Source: Aldehydirespirator sp965204415
Lineage (GTDB): Bacteria > Actinomycetota > Acidimicrobiia > Acidimicrobiales > Aldehydirespiratoraceae
Assembly (NCBI GenBank): GCA_965204415.1
Contig: CBDBEL010000004.1
Location: forward strand, 806,001-870,000
DNA length: 64,000 nucleotides
Reading direction: 5' to 3'
In this document: positions 1 through 8,999 of the stretch, piece after piece
Layout: every line of letters starts with the position of its first letter
Numbering within the stretch: the first letter of the stretch is position 1
The notes under the pieces: model-generated
Seen by the model: only the letters and a program-made list of their open reading frames with translations
The model's database searches: none
What the model was told of the DNA's origin: nothing
Made by a program: the position numbers and the translations under genes

Positions 1-674
1 ACCACGATCAGCTCGGGCAGGTCGATGTCGGTGATCGACCGGCCTGACCGGTTGGCGCCCTTCTCCACCAGGGCGACGGCCCGGCGGATGTAGTCGACCG
101 AGACGCCGTAGTTCAAGCAGACGCCGTCGCAGATCTCCCCGGCCAGCTCGAGCATCCTCGGGCCGGTGGCGCCCAGATAGATGGGTATGTCGCGGGGCAA
201 GGTGTCACCCCACACCACGTCGAGGCTCACACCGTCGAGGCGCACGAAGTCGCCGGAATAGGTCACCGGCTCCATGGTGAACAGCGCCCTTATGGCCTCG
301 ATGTTCTCGCGCATGGCGGTGAGCGGCCGGACCAGGTCCACCCCGACCCGGCCCGCGATCGGCTCCCACCACGCGCCCAGGCCGAGCATCACCCGGCCCC
401 GGCCGTCGACCTTGCCGCCGAGCTCCCACATGGTGCTGAAGCTGGCCGCGATCACCACCGGGTTGCGGGTCCAGATGGGCAGCACCCCGGCCGCGACCTT
501 GATGCGGCGGGTGTGCGTCAGGAACGCGCTCATGGCCACGATGCAGTCGCGGGCCAGCCGGTTGTCGCCCTGCCAGATCTCGCTGAAGCCCCGGTCCTCC
601 ATGTACAGGGCGAGGTCGAGCTCCTCGCGGATGTCGATCCGGTCCTGCATGTAGATGGCCATTCGCTGCGTCAT
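1..674 (-). CDS. LLM-class F420-dependent oxidoreductase (3' end outside window)
   Basis: A flavin/F420-dependent luciferase-like (alpha/beta barrel) oxidoreductase is read from an ATG at 674 to the window edge, about 224 codons, with no stop inside the window. Family features are the GLGAWWEP segment, the MELAGEICDGV-type segment (here MLELAGEICDGVCLNYG), and the RNPVVIAASFSTM run. All are typical of 5,10-methylene-H4MPT reductase-like proteins that use reduced F420 or FMN. The substrate cannot be told. A GGAG lies nine bases before the ATG. The gene points away from the deaminase at 726-1742 only by a short gap and may share its transcript. The C-terminus is missing, so full length and substrate-pocket residues are unknown. 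Confidence 0.88.
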   Translation of the reverse strand, partial: MTQRMAIYMQDRIDIREELDLALYMEDRGFSEIWQGDNRLARDCIVAMSAFLTHTRRIKVAAGVLPIWTRNPVVIAASFSTMWELGGKVDGRGRVMLGLGAWWEPIAGRVGVDLVRPLTAMRENIEAIRALFTMEPVTYSGDFVRLDGVSLDVVWGDTLPRDIPIYLGATGPRMLELAGEICDGVCLNYGVSVDYIRRAVALVEKGANRSGRSITDIDLPELIV

Positions 675-725
675 CGCACCGCTCCACACTGCCCCGGCTC
701 AGCCGCCGTCCAAGCGGCGAGCCCG

Positions 726-1742
726 TCAGTCACCGAAGTCGAAGGCATCGATGCCCGAGAGCAGCTCGGCCCGGAGCGGGTCGGGGCAGAAGCTGGCCTC
801 GACCGAGGTGCGGGCGAGCCGGCGCAGCACGCCGGCAGACCAGCCGTACACCTCGCTGGCCGTCACGTACTCGTCCTCCAGGGTGATCCGGTAGAAGCCG
901 GACCCGTCGGTGTTGAGGGTCACCCTCGCGCCCGCGTCGACGAGGGTCCGGATCGGATGGGACTCCCGGTCGGGATACAGGCCCAGTAACACGTTGGACC
1001 ACGGGCACACGTTCAGGAAGATGCCGCGCTCGACGAGCTCGTCGACCAGCTCGGGGTCCTCCACCGATCGCACGCCGTGGTCGACCCGCCGGGTCTTGAG
1101 AAGGTCGATGGCGTCCCACACGCCCTCGGGGCCGCTCGACTCGCCGGCATGGGCCCGTATGCCGAGCCCGTTGGCCCGGGCCCGCTTGAAGACGGGGGCG
1201 AAGCGGTCGCCGGTGCGGCCCACTAGGGCCTCGTTCCCGTCGATCGACAGGGCCACCACCCGCGGATGGCCCATGGCCAGCATGGTGTCGAGCACCGCGT
1301 GGGCCTCGGCCCGGCTGTGCTTGCGGGAGATGCTGATCGACAGGTACACCGGTGGGTGGCCGTCGCGCTCGGCGTCCTCGAGCCCGGACGCGACCGCGGC
1401 GATGAACTCCTCCAGCGGTCCCTCGAAGTTCTTCCAGTGGATGGGGCTGACCATCAGGTCGGTGTAGGAGACCCCCGAGCGGCCCTGGCGTCTGGCCACC
1501 GAGTACGACAGCGACGCCACCTGCTCGGCGCTGCGGGGCAGGCACAGGACCCAGTCGAGGAAGGTCAGGAACTCCTGGAGGTCCTCCCAGTCGAACATGG
1601 CGTCGGGCGGTTCCTTGAGCAGGGGCACGCCGTTCTCCTCGGCCAGCCGCACCGCGTCCTCCACCTCGAATCCGCTGTCGAGATGGAGGTGCAGTTCCGC
1701 CTTGGGGAGCCTGCGGATGGCGTCTGCAGTGATGGCGCCCAT
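726..1742 (-). CDS. adenosine deaminase-family amidohydrolase
   Basis: A 338-residue metal-dependent deaminase of the adenosine/adenine deaminase family, expected to hydrolyse a 6-aminopurine (nucleoside) to the 6-oxo compound plus ammonia in the cytosol. The N-terminal PKAELHLHLD carries the HxH zinc ligands. HAGES supplies the catalytic Glu and a His, RVDHGVRS the next His, and LNTDGSGFY the metal-binding Asp. In canonical enzymes this last motif is TDDP; here the second Asp is replaced by Gly, and the usual HLDGA after the first motif is HLDSG. The substrate may therefore differ from adenosine. The start is the ATG at 1742, with an AGAGGA-like ribosome site just upstream; an in-frame extension to 1778 has no family similarity. 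It probably shares a transcript with the LLM oxidoreductase downstream. Confidence 0.85.
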   Translation of the reverse strand: MGAITADAIRRLPKAELHLHLDSGFEVEDAVRLAEENGVPLLKEPPDAMFDWEDLQEFLTFLDWVLCLPRSAEQVASLSYSVARRQGRSGVSYTDLMVSPIHWKNFEGPLEEFIAAVASGLEDAERDGHPPVYLSISISRKHSRAEAHAVLDTMLAMGHPRVVALSIDGNEALVGRTGDRFAPVFKRARANGLGIRAHAGESSGPEGVWDAIDLLKTRRVDHGVRSVEDPELVDELVERGIFLNVCPWSNVLLGLYPDRESHPIRTLVDAGARVTLNTDGSGFYRITLEDEYVTASEVYGWSAGVLRRLARTSVEASFCPDPLRAELLSGIDAFDFGD

Positions 1743-1903
1743 GGTCTCGGTCCTCTCGTGGCGCCGTGCCGGGCGCATTGATGCTGACTGGCTACTTGAT
1801 GCTGATCGGCTTCCGGTCCTTGGCTACTGTTAGGCCGGTGCCCACAACCGAGCCGTTCCGCACGCGGTGACGCTAGCGGGCCGTCGCGAGGCATGAGAAA
1901 CGC

Positions 1904-4282
1904 GTGATCACCACCTCAGAGATCCAGCCCCCGCCCCGGCCGCTCTACGTCGGGGCCAACGTCACCCGGCCGGGAGACGACAAGTTGCTGCGCGGTCAGG
2001 AGACCTTCGTGGCCGACGTCCGGCCGGCCGGAACCGTCGAGATGGTCATCGTGCGCAGCCCCTACGCCCATGCCGGGATCGTGTCGATCGACACCGCCGA
2101 GGCTCGGGCCCTTCCCGGGGTGATCGCGGTGTGGACCGCGGCGGACCTCCACGGCGTGGCCCCGTTTCCGGACCTGTCCGCGATGGCGGCACCGGTGGCG
2201 ATGCTGCCCCTGGCCACCACCAGGGTCAGGTATGTGGGCATGCCGGTGGCGGCGGTGGTGGCCGAGGACCGCTACCTCGCCGAGGACGCCGCCGAGTTGG
2301 TCGAGATCGACTACTCGCCGCTGACGGCGATCACCAGCATCGAGCAGGCCCTCGACCTGGACTCTCCCCGGCTGTTCGACGGCTGGGACAGCAACCGGCT
2401 CGTCCACCTCGACGTCTCGGTTCCCGCCGTCGACGAGGCCTTCGAAGCCGCGGACTCGACCTTCAAGCGCCGCTACCGCGTCGGCCGCCACACCGCTATG
2501 CCGATCGAGACCCGGGCCACCGTCGCCGACTTCGACGGCAGCCGGCTCCACGTGTGGGCCTCCAACCAGTCCCCCCACATGATGCGCACCGCGCTGTCGT
2601 ACGCGCTGCCTATCGAGGAGGCCGACATCAGGGTGACGGCGCCGGCCGTCGGCGGCGGGTTCGGGCAGAAGCAGCACAACTACCCCGAGGACGTGCTGGC
2701 GTGCTGGGCCTCGATGCAACTGCGCCGGCCGGTGCGCCACAACGAGGACCGGGCCGAGCACATGCTGGCGTCGACCCACTCCCGCGACCAGCTGGTCGAT
2801 GTCGAGGCGGCGGTGGGCCGCGACGGCGTGATCGAGGCCATCCGGGGCCACATCTACCATGACCTCGGCTCGGGCGAAGCCTGGCCGGGCGGGTTCTGCC
2901 CCTCCCTGGTCACGCTGGGCCACATGACCGGCCCCTACCGGATCGACCTGGCCGCCGTCGGCGTCACCGCGGTGGTGACCAACAAGACGCCTTCGGGGTC
3001 CTACCGGGGCTACGGCATACCGGAGGCGTGCTTCGTGCTCGAGCGCTTCATCGACGACATCGCCGCGGCCGGCGGCCACGACCGTCTCGAGATGCGGCGC
3101 AAGATGCTCCTGGACCAGTCCGACTTCCCGTACCGCACCGCCGGCGGGGCGTACCTCGACTCCGGCACGTACCGGGAGTGCTTCGAGCGCATCGTCGAGC
3201 TGGCGGAGGCTCGCTTCGCCGAGCATGTCGCCGACGCCGGCGCAGGGGAACTGATCGGCGTCGGCTATGCCACCTACCGCGAGGGGACGGCGCCGACCCA
3301 CTACAACGTCGCCGGCCACTGGACGGGATACGAGTCCTGCCGGATCGAGATCGACCCGAGCGGGACCGCGCTGGTGTCCTCAGGCATGACCGATCAGGGC
3401 CAGGGCACCCACACCTTCGTCCAGACCTTGACCGCCGACGCGTTGGCGCTGGGCCTCGAACAGGTGAGGGTGAGGCTCGGCGACACCGACCTGTGCCCCT
3501 ACGGGCTGGGAGCGTGGGGCAGCCGGCAGGCCGCGGTGGGGGCCGGCGCCATCCTGGACGCGGCTGCGACGATCCGGGACAAGGCGTCGGCCATCGCCGC
3601 CCACATGCTCGAGGCGAACCCCGACGACGTGGTCCTCGACGACGACGGCTTCCATGTGCGGGGCTCGCCGTCTCCTTCGGTGTCGTGGCAGCGGATAGGC
3701 ACCGCGGCCACCATCCGGACAATCGACCTGCCCGAAGGCATGGAGCCCGGCCTGGCCGCCTCCGCCCGCTACGAGCCTGAGGTCCTCGAGCACGAGGTCA
3801 ACGAGGACGGTGGCATCAACGCGGCCGCGGCCTGGGTCAACGCCACCCATGCCGCCATCGTCCGGGTGGACGGGACCACCGGCGCGGTCGAGATCCTCGA
3901 CTTCCTCGTCGCCCACGACTGCGGTCCGATGATCAACCCGCCGATCGTGCACGGCCAGATCCTCGGCGGCGTCGCCCAGGGCATCGGCGGCACCCTGTAC
4001 GAGGATCTCGCCTACGGCGAGGACGGCCAGCCCCGCACCGCTTTCATGGACTACCTGGTCCCGACCAGTGCGGAGATCCCGTCCGTCACCGTCGAGCATT
4101 TCGGCAGCGACTCCGAGCTGACCCCGCTGGGGATCAAAGGCGTGGGCGAGGGAGGCACGGTCGGACCGCCCGCCGCGATCGCCAACGCAGTGGCCCATGC
4201 CCTGGCCGGCTACCAGCCCGACGTGTGGGAGACGCCCCTAACGCCCGAGCGAGTCCTCCGCATGATGGGCAAGCTCGACTGA
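1904..4282 (+). CDS. xanthine dehydrogenase-family molybdopterin-binding subunit
   Basis: A 792-residue large subunit of a molybdenum hydroxylase (xanthine oxidase/CoxL superfamily). It oxidises an aromatic heterocycle, aldehyde or similar substrate at a Mo-pterin centre. The N-terminal alpha/beta hammerhead covers roughly residues 15-135. The Mo-cofactor part follows, with GGGFGQK near residue 250, PSGSYRGYG near 365, MTDQGQGTHT, and the C-terminal GVGEGG whose Glu749 is the expected catalytic base. The CO-dehydrogenase CSFR loop is not present, so a CO oxidase is unlikely. Start is GTG 1904. No FAD-binding or 2Fe-2S subunit lies within the window, which is unusual because these normally sit together. 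Copy A of the dispersed repeat begins at the base after the stop codon. Confidence 0.93.
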   Translation: MITTSEIQPPPRPLYVGANVTRPGDDKLLRGQETFVADVRPAGTVEMVIVRSPYAHAGIVSIDTAEARALPGVIAVWTAADLHGVAPFPDLSAMAAPVAMLPLATTRVRYVGMPVAAVVAEDRYLAEDAAELVEIDYSPLTAITSIEQALDLDSPRLFDGWDSNRLVHLDVSVPAVDEAFEAADSTFKRRYRVGRHTAMPIETRATVADFDGSRLHVWASNQSPHMMRTALSYALPIEEADIRVTAPAVGGGFGQKQHNYPEDVLACWASMQLRRPVRHNEDRAEHMLASTHSRDQLVDVEAAVGRDGVIEAIRGHIYHDLGSGEAWPGGFCPSLVTLGHMTGPYRIDLAAVGVTAVVTNKTPSGSYRGYGIPEACFVLERFIDDIAAAGGHDRLEMRRKMLLDQSDFPYRTAGGAYLDSGTYRECFERIVELAEARFAEHVADAGAGELIGVGYATYREGTAPTHYNVAGHWTGYESCRIEIDPSGTALVSSGMTDQGQGTHTFVQTLTADALALGLEQVRVRLGDTDLCPYGLGAWGSRQAAVGAGAILDAAATIRDKASAIAAHMLEANPDDVVLDDDGFHVRGSPSPSVSWQRIGTAATIRTIDLPEGMEPGLAASARYEPEVLEHEVNEDGGINAAAAWVNATHAAIVRVDGTTGAVEILDFLVAHDCGPMINPPIVHGQILGGVAQGIGGTLYEDLAYGEDGQPRTAFMDYLVPTSAEIPSVTVEHFGSDSELTPLGIKGVGEGGTVGPPAAIANAVAHALAGYQPDVWETPLTPERVLRMMGKLD

Positions 4283-4392
4283 GAGGCCGAGCGGATAGGC
4301 ACGCGAATCCCGCTCATACGGCGCGAGGCCATGGCCCGAGCGGCCCGTGAGCGCAGCGAACAAGAGCGGGAATGACACCGCAGCACGGCGAC
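4283..4392 (+). repeat. dispersed intergenic repeat, copy A
   Basis: About 110 bp starting GAGGCCGAGCGG directly after a TGA stop and containing the invariant core AGCGAACAAGAGCGGGA (about 4355-4371). Four more full copies occur in this window at 13983, 25899, 30158 and 31174. Copies A and C read in this orientation and the others are reversed. Confidence 0.85.
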
Positions 4393-4497
4393 CGACTCTC
4401 ACCTATCCGCGTGGCACCTATGGGCATCCGCGGGCAGCGCGTAGCATCGGACCCGGAGATCGGGACTCGACGAGTCATCGGAACCTAAGGAGTCAAT

Positions 4498-5235
4498 GTG
4501 GTATCGACAGCGATCGTGACTGGAGGGGCGAGGGGGCTGGGACAGGCCTACTGCCTCGCGTTGGCGGGCGAGGGGTTCAACATCGTTGCCAGCGACATGC
4601 TCGACACTCAGGAGACGGTGGCCGAGGTCGAGGCGGCCGGGGGCCGGGCCATCGGCGTGCGGGCCGACATCAGCTCCGCGGCCGACAACGAGACGTTGGC
4701 CGCGGCCGCGGCCGACGCCTTCGGCACCATCGACGTGCTCGTCAACAACGCGGCCTACTTCTCCGAGACCACCCGGGGCCCGTTCAACGAGGTCCCCCAA
4801 CAGGAATGGGACCGCACGTTCGAGGTGAACGTCCGCGGCGTATGGCTCACCTGCTGCGCGGTGTACCCCCACATGCAGAAGCAGGGCTCCGGCAAGATCA
4901 TCAACATCGCCTCCAACACCTGCTTCAAGGGCACGGTCGGCTTCCCCCACTACGTGGCCAGCAAGAGCGCCATAATCGGCCTGACCCGCTGCCTGGCCCA
5001 GGAGCTAGGCCCCGACGGAATAACGGTCAACACCGTTTCCCCGGACCTGATCCCCAACCCGTCGCTGCGGCCCACCGACGCCACCAGCGACCAGTTCGTG
5101 GTCGCCGGAAGGGCCCTCAAGCGCACCCAGGTGCCCGAGGACATGGTCGGCACCATCCTGTACCTCGCAGGCCGCGGCTCCGACTTCGTGACCGGCCAGA
5201 ACCTCGTCGTCAACGGAGGCGCGTTCTTCCAGTAG
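4498..5235 (+). CDS. SDR family oxidoreductase
   Basis: A 245-residue classical short-chain dehydrogenase/reductase, an NAD(P)-dependent alcohol/ketone oxidoreductase of the cytosol. The Rossmann motif TGGARGLG is near residue 8, NNAA near 83, and the catalytic triad is Ser139 (INIASN), Tyr152 and Lys156 (YVASK). A conserved C-terminal VNGG closes the family pattern. The start is GTG at 4498 because a clean Shine-Dalgarno AAGGAG (4487-4492) sits five bases before it; an ATG two bases earlier is out of frame. The gene stands alone downstream of repeat copy A and the substrate is not predictable. The longer overlapping open frame from 4347 begins inside the repeat and is not coding. Confidence 0.92.
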   Translation: MVSTAIVTGGARGLGQAYCLALAGEGFNIVASDMLDTQETVAEVEAAGGRAIGVRADISSAADNETLAAAAADAFGTIDVLVNNAAYFSETTRGPFNEVPQQEWDRTFEVNVRGVWLTCCAVYPHMQKQGSGKIINIASNTCFKGTVGFPHYVASKSAIIGLTRCLAQELGPDGITVNTVSPDLIPNPSLRPTDATSDQFVVAGRALKRTQVPEDMVGTILYLAGRGSDFVTGQNLVVNGGAFFQ

Positions 5236-5634
5236 GCCGCCGAGGCCGGCCGACAGCCACCATCACCCGTAAGCACTGCTCGGATCAGCGCCGCCACCGA
5301 CGCTGCTTCTCAGCTGGGGAGAGCTTGAGCGTCGGGAGGAGCCCCCCGGCTCTGCGCAGTACCGCGCGGGCGGCTCGGAGCCCGGTCGGCCCGGCCCGGC
5401 TGCCATTGCTGGACTTGCCGCCGGGAACGTCGCTGCCGGACCCGCCGCCGCGAGCATCACCGCGGCCAGACGCCGCCAGCTACAGGTTGGCGGTTCACCG
5501 CAGGTGGCGCAAGCCTCAGCGGACCGCTGGTGCGCCGAGGTCGCCGATGCTTGAGCGCGTCGTGTCAATGGTGTGGTACTTGCCGTGGGGGAGGCTGCAA
5601 CTCCACGGGCGCTACGAGCCGTACCGTGGGTGTT
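5236..5634. other. intergenic region, no gene seen
   Basis: About 400 bp between the SDR and the membrane-fusion gene. It is proline/arginine-rich in translation on both strands, as expected for high-GC noncoding DNA, with no recognisable domain, RNA gene or clear repeat. The only signal is the TANNNT box at its 3' end. Confidence 0.5.
5622..5627 (+). promoter_or_regulatory. -10 box TACCGT of leaderless start 5635
   Basis: TACCGT followed by seven bases and then GTG at 5635. The arrangement matches the other leaderless starts in this window. Confidence 0.5.
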
Positions 5635-7365
5635 GTGACCGCCTCATGGTTGACCAACCGGGAGATCGCGACGCTTGTGCTGCTCGGCGCTCTGCTGGTG
5701 GGCATCCTCGTGCTTGCACTGCGGAAGGAGCGCCTCAGAAACGCGTTCGGGGGCTTGTTCCGTTCGTTCGTGCGGCCGCACATTCTCTTCGTATTGGTGG
5801 GGTACTACGGATGCCTCTTGGCAGCGGTGTTCCTGGCGTCACGGCTGGGGCTCTGGGAGTGGGGCCTCTGGAAGCCGACTGGCGTGTGGATGGTGCTGAG
5901 CGGGTTCGGTCTGCTGTTCAAGTACGACGAGGTAGTCAAGCAGCCTGGATTCGGCTGGCGGGTCAGTGTCCGCACCATTGCATTGGTGGAGATTGTCAGT
6001 TTCGTTGCCGACGTCGCGTCGTTCCCGCTGTGGATTGAGATTCCTGCGCAAGCTCTCGCGTTCATTGCTGGCGTAATGTCGGCTTGGGCAGGAGACAATC
6101 CAGAGCACGCTCCGATCGCCAGACTCGCGAACAGGTACCTGATGCTGTTCGGTGTCGCCGCGCTGCTGGCGGGCATTCGGAGCGCCGCGACCGGCTGGGA
6201 GAACCTTGACCATGGCCTGCTCATCCGGGAGTTCCTCGTGCCAATTTGGCTCACACCCGTCGCACTGGTCTGTGTGTACGCGTTCGCCATCTATTGCGTA
6301 TACGAAGTGGCGTTCAAGCAGATGGCTCTCGTCAAGACGGATCGAAATCTGTTCAGACAGCGGCTCGCTGTGGTGTTGCGAGTGTCTTTCATAGTCAGCC
6401 GCGTACGCGTACTGCGCCGTGTGGGAGGAACACGCTTCGCGCACGCCAATGGGTTCAGGGACGCCTGGAACGAGCTTGGAGAGATTCTGCGCCGAGATGA
6501 GCGAGCACGGTCCGCAAGTGTCAGCCCCCGCACTAGTCAGGTGCGTGCCGGGCATGATCGAAGGCCAGCGATGGACTCATCCCCATTGCCGTCGCCGTCA
6601 GCGAGGGAGACCACCAGTGAAGGGAGATTTGCTGAGATGTCCACTGATGACCTAGACCCGAACCGACATCTCGCGTTCATCAATGAGACCGAGACAGCCG
6701 TCGCCCTTCTCGACGAGGGCATCGGCCGTATCGCCTCTTGGCACGGAGGAGAGGACCGGCGCATCGTCGCCTTGCACCTGCTGGCTCAGGGATTTGAGCG
6801 GTTCCTCATATTGACGCACGCTTTGCTTCAGTTGAGCAGCGAGGGTGCCCTTCCGACACGGAAACAGGTTGAGGACGAGTTTTGGCATGACTTGGCGAGG
6901 ATGCTCGATGAGATAGTGGAAGCGGGCCGACGTGATGACACCTACATAGCTAGGCCAGCCATCCAGAATGACATTGATTTCCTGGCTAACGACGAGCACT
7001 GGCGCGAGGTGCTGAGTGTCTTGAGCGACTTGTGCTCGGGCGGGCGTTACCATGACCTTGACACCATGCTTGACGGCCAGTCGGCTTGGCAGAGTCCGAT
7101 GGACCGCTGGCAGTCCCTGGAAATGGCCTACTGCCGCACCGACCCACAGTGGCTAGAGCTGATGAAGTCGAACGCCGGCAAGTTCCACCGACAGTGGTAT
7201 CCCGCGTTGGCGGCCAAGCAGACCGAGACGCTTCAGCGAGCGGCCCGCGGCGTCGCAAGAATCTGGACTCTCGGCCCCGCAAGGGCGCACGGCCAGAAAA
7301 TGAGCAGCGTCATCGGCAGGTTCCTGTTCATCATGGACGACGATCTCGGCGCACCGGCGACCTGA
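5635..7365 (+). CDS. multi-TM membrane protein with C-terminal helical (HEPN-like?) domain
   Basis: Not assigned to a named family. The 576-residue protein has two parts. Residues 10-260 contain about six hydrophobic segments (for example LVLLGALLVGILVLAL, FVLVGYYGCLLAAVFLAS and PVALVCVYAFAIY). A polar linker rich in Ser/Pro/Arg covers roughly 300-335. A soluble all-helical part follows, with a long helix ALHLLAQGFERFLILTH and a later WHDLARMLDEI; this helix pair resembles HEPN domains, but only by eye. An internal ATG at 6637 with AGGGAG upstream could start a separate soluble protein in the same frame, so a two-gene reading is possible. Start GTG 5635 is chosen from the -10 box; the open frame reaches back to 5530. 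GC content is visibly lower than in flanking genes, suggesting acquisition. A hairpin follows the stop. Confidence 0.7.
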   Translation: MTASWLTNREIATLVLLGALLVGILVLALRKERLRNAFGGLFRSFVRPHILFVLVGYYGCLLAAVFLASRLGLWEWGLWKPTGVWMVLSGFGLLFKYDEVVKQPGFGWRVSVRTIALVEIVSFVADVASFPLWIEIPAQALAFIAGVMSAWAGDNPEHAPIARLANRYLMLFGVAALLAGIRSAATGWENLDHGLLIREFLVPIWLTPVALVCVYAFAIYCVYEVAFKQMALVKTDRNLFRQRLAVVLRVSFIVSRVRVLRRVGGTRFAHANGFRDAWNELGEILRRDERARSASVSPRTSQVRAGHDRRPAMDSSPLPSPSARETTSEGRFAEMSTDDLDPNRHLAFINETETAVALLDEGIGRIASWHGGEDRRIVALHLLAQGFERFLILTHALLQLSSEGALPTRKQVEDEFWHDLARMLDEIVEAGRRDDTYIARPAIQNDIDFLANDEHWREVLSVLSDLCSGGRYHDLDTMLDGQSAWQSPMDRWQSLEMAYCRTDPQWLELMKSNAGKFHRQWYPALAAKQTETLQRAARGVARIWTLGPARAHGQKMSSVIGRFLFIMDDDLGAPAT

Positions 7366-7377
7366 GCGTGTCATGGA

Positions 7378-7398
7378 GGAGGACCGTGCCGGTCCTCC
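7378..7398 (+). terminator. hairpin terminator after the membrane-fusion gene
   Basis: Perfect 8-bp stem GGAGGACC / GGTCCTCC with a GTGCC loop, 12 bases after the stop codon at 7365. There is no T-run, as is common for actinobacterial terminators. Confidence 0.6.
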
Positions 7399-7643
7399 GA
7401 GCACTCAGAGGTACTGGTGAGTGAGTGACCGCTTGCGTGCTGAGGGCAGCGACCACATCATGGTATGAGGTGTTTGGTGACAGTTCGGAGAGGCTCGTTC
7501 CACTGCGACGGCACTCTCCAAGGGCCTTTGCAGAGTTGTTTCCGCACATCATCCGCGCTGAGACTCGCCGAAGAGCCTTGAGCACCATTCGATACTGGTC
7601 CGTTCTTTGACAATAGATCTGTCATTCCTCCCTAGTCTTCGAT

Positions 7644-8495
7644 CTACTCGCATCTTGGTGCCAGGTCTTTTCCATAGATCAGCCCGTGATGTCCAAGTCT
7701 CGCCTTGACTACGTCAAGCAAGGGCTTCGTTACGTCCGCGCGTCCCTTGTCGCGTACCACAGCAGGAAGTCCGATGATAAGAGACCCTGCCAATGGGCCT
7801 TGCACAAGCTCTACCTCACGGTAGTTACGATGCAACTCACTATTGATCGGCTCCTCATAGTCCGGCTTGCGTCGCTGTCTACTGTTCTTTAGGATGGTCT
7901 TCCACGGAGGCCCCTCAACCTGATTCACAAGTGAAATAATGCAACGCAGCCGGGGTTGGGCCAAGCAGAGTAGCCGCCATCCAATTTGTTCACCTTGTTC
8001 GCGAAGACAATGCGGAAGCCTCGTGATATTGGATTCGCGGAAGGGAATGATGTTCAGGCACACGGTGTTCCGTAGGAAAGCCACCGCCTTCTCACCGATA
8101 TGCTCCTCAGGCACCAGTCTAGGGTCTCGAATCGCTTCCATCGCTTCCATCGCCTCGCGCGGAGTTGCACCGACAATGACCATAGCGAGAGCCTGAACTA
8201 CTCGTTGCAGCGATGCTTCACCCGTGTCCGACTTCCGCCATTTGTCATCCAGGTAGGCTGAGTATCCGGGGTCACGGAACGGGCGTTCGAGATCATCAGT
8301 GTCGGCGTCCTTCCCGTCGCCGGCCGGGTTCAAGCCAAGAACGGCGAACCCGCTTCCACATTCGTAACTTTCGATGCTGGAATAGAGAAGCCTGAAATTC
8401 GGTCTTGAAGTTTCATGTCCAAGCCACTTTGCCCTCCTACATAGCGATTCGCACTCCTCATGGAGGGCCTTTAATTCTTTACGGACTCTCGGCAT
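7644..8495 (-). CDS. hypothetical protein, possible uracil-DNA-glycosylase fold
   Basis: A 283-residue protein whose closest visible resemblance is to the uracil-DNA glycosylase superfamily. Residues 51-60 read AVLGLNPAGD, like the water-activating motif of that fold. A central stretch LNIIPFRESN follows, and near the C-terminus GLPAVVRDKGR occupies the place of the DNA-intercalating loop. The usual HPS is absent, so catalytic activity is doubtful and the assignment is by pattern only. The N-terminus is charged and helical. A short duplication encodes AMEAMEAI (nine-base repeat at about 8140-8157). GC content is clearly below that of the neighbourhood. It converges on the membrane-fusion gene and lies downstream of the toxin-antitoxin pair on the same strand, so this looks like a small acquired accessory cluster. 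Confidence 0.55.
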   Translation of the reverse strand: MPRVRKELKALHEECESLCRRAKWLGHETSRPNFRLLYSSIESYECGSGFAVLGLNPAGDGKDADTDDLERPFRDPGYSAYLDDKWRKSDTGEASLQRVVQALAMVIVGATPREAMEAMEAIRDPRLVPEEHIGEKAVAFLRNTVCLNIIPFRESNITRLPHCLREQGEQIGWRLLCLAQPRLRCIISLVNQVEGPPWKTILKNSRQRRKPDYEEPINSELHRNYREVELVQGPLAGSLIIGLPAVVRDKGRADVTKPLLDVVKARLGHHGLIYGKDLAPRCE

Positions 8496-8567
8496 GCTTC
8501 TCTATTTCACCCGGTCGGGTTGGCCAGATGGAAGCACTATATCCGCCAGGGGCCACGAGCAGGCTGA

Positions 8568-8999
8568 TCACCTGTCGGGACGTAGGCGGCCCCTCGAGTA
8601 CTGAACCCAGGCACGCGGGCCGTACGGCATGGCAGCGAGTTGATCCTGCCAGGCGGTCACCCTGCGTGAGATCGTGTCGATTTGATTCTGAAGCCCGCGT
8701 AATTGGGCAACGAGCACAATGACCTCGAGACCTGTTTCCGTGAGGCCTGTGGTGCGAGCGTTGCGGCCGCGGAAGTCATCATCGCATGTGACGAGCACTC
8801 GCTCATTGGCCGCACACCATCGCGCCACATCCTCGTCTGACGCGTCCGACCGGCCTCTCGCAGTTGATGCGAGCGCGGCGATGCGTGACACGTGGATGAC
8901 ATCAGCAACGCTCGGATCAATGGCCTCCGCGACCCGGAAGGAGAGATTCGCGTCAAGACAGAAGCGTACCCCACCGTGCCTAGTTGGCGAACTCGGCAA
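8568..8999 (-). CDS. DUF5615/Mut7-C-like PIN-fold toxin
   Basis: A 143-residue PIN-like protein of the DUF5615 type, a predicted metal-dependent RNase toxin. It has the expected FCLDANLS at the N-terminus (first acidic ligand), a central DASDEDVARWCAANERVLVT segment, and CDDDF (acidic ligands). The C-terminal part is helical. The start is TTG 8999, giving a 20-base overlap with the end of the DUF433-domain gene upstream, so the two are translationally coupled. The order antitoxin then toxin, and the DUF433 partner, match the mycobacterial VapBC45 type. RNA target and toxicity are inference. Confidence 0.8.
   Translation of the reverse strand: MPSSPTRHGGVRFCLDANLSFRVAEAIDPSVADVIHVSRIAALASTARGRSDASDEDVARWCAANERVLVTCDDDFRGRNARTTGLTETGLEVIVLVAQLRGLQNQIDTISRRVTAWQDQLAAMPYGPRAWVQYSRGRLRPDR

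Noticed and set aside
5263..5568. 101-codon minus-strand ORF in the gap after the SDR
   Set aside because: Ala/Pro/Ser-rich composition expected from noncoding GC-rich DNA; no initiation signal.
4347..6038. 563-codon open frame on the plus strand
   Set aside because: It starts inside repeat copy A, overlaps the real SDR and membrane-protein genes in another frame, and is Arg/Pro/Gly-rich without any domain.
7331..7610. Short ORFs on both strands between the membrane-fusion and UDG-like genes
   Set aside because: No ribosome site, no domain, and they overlap the hairpin terminator; convergent gap only.
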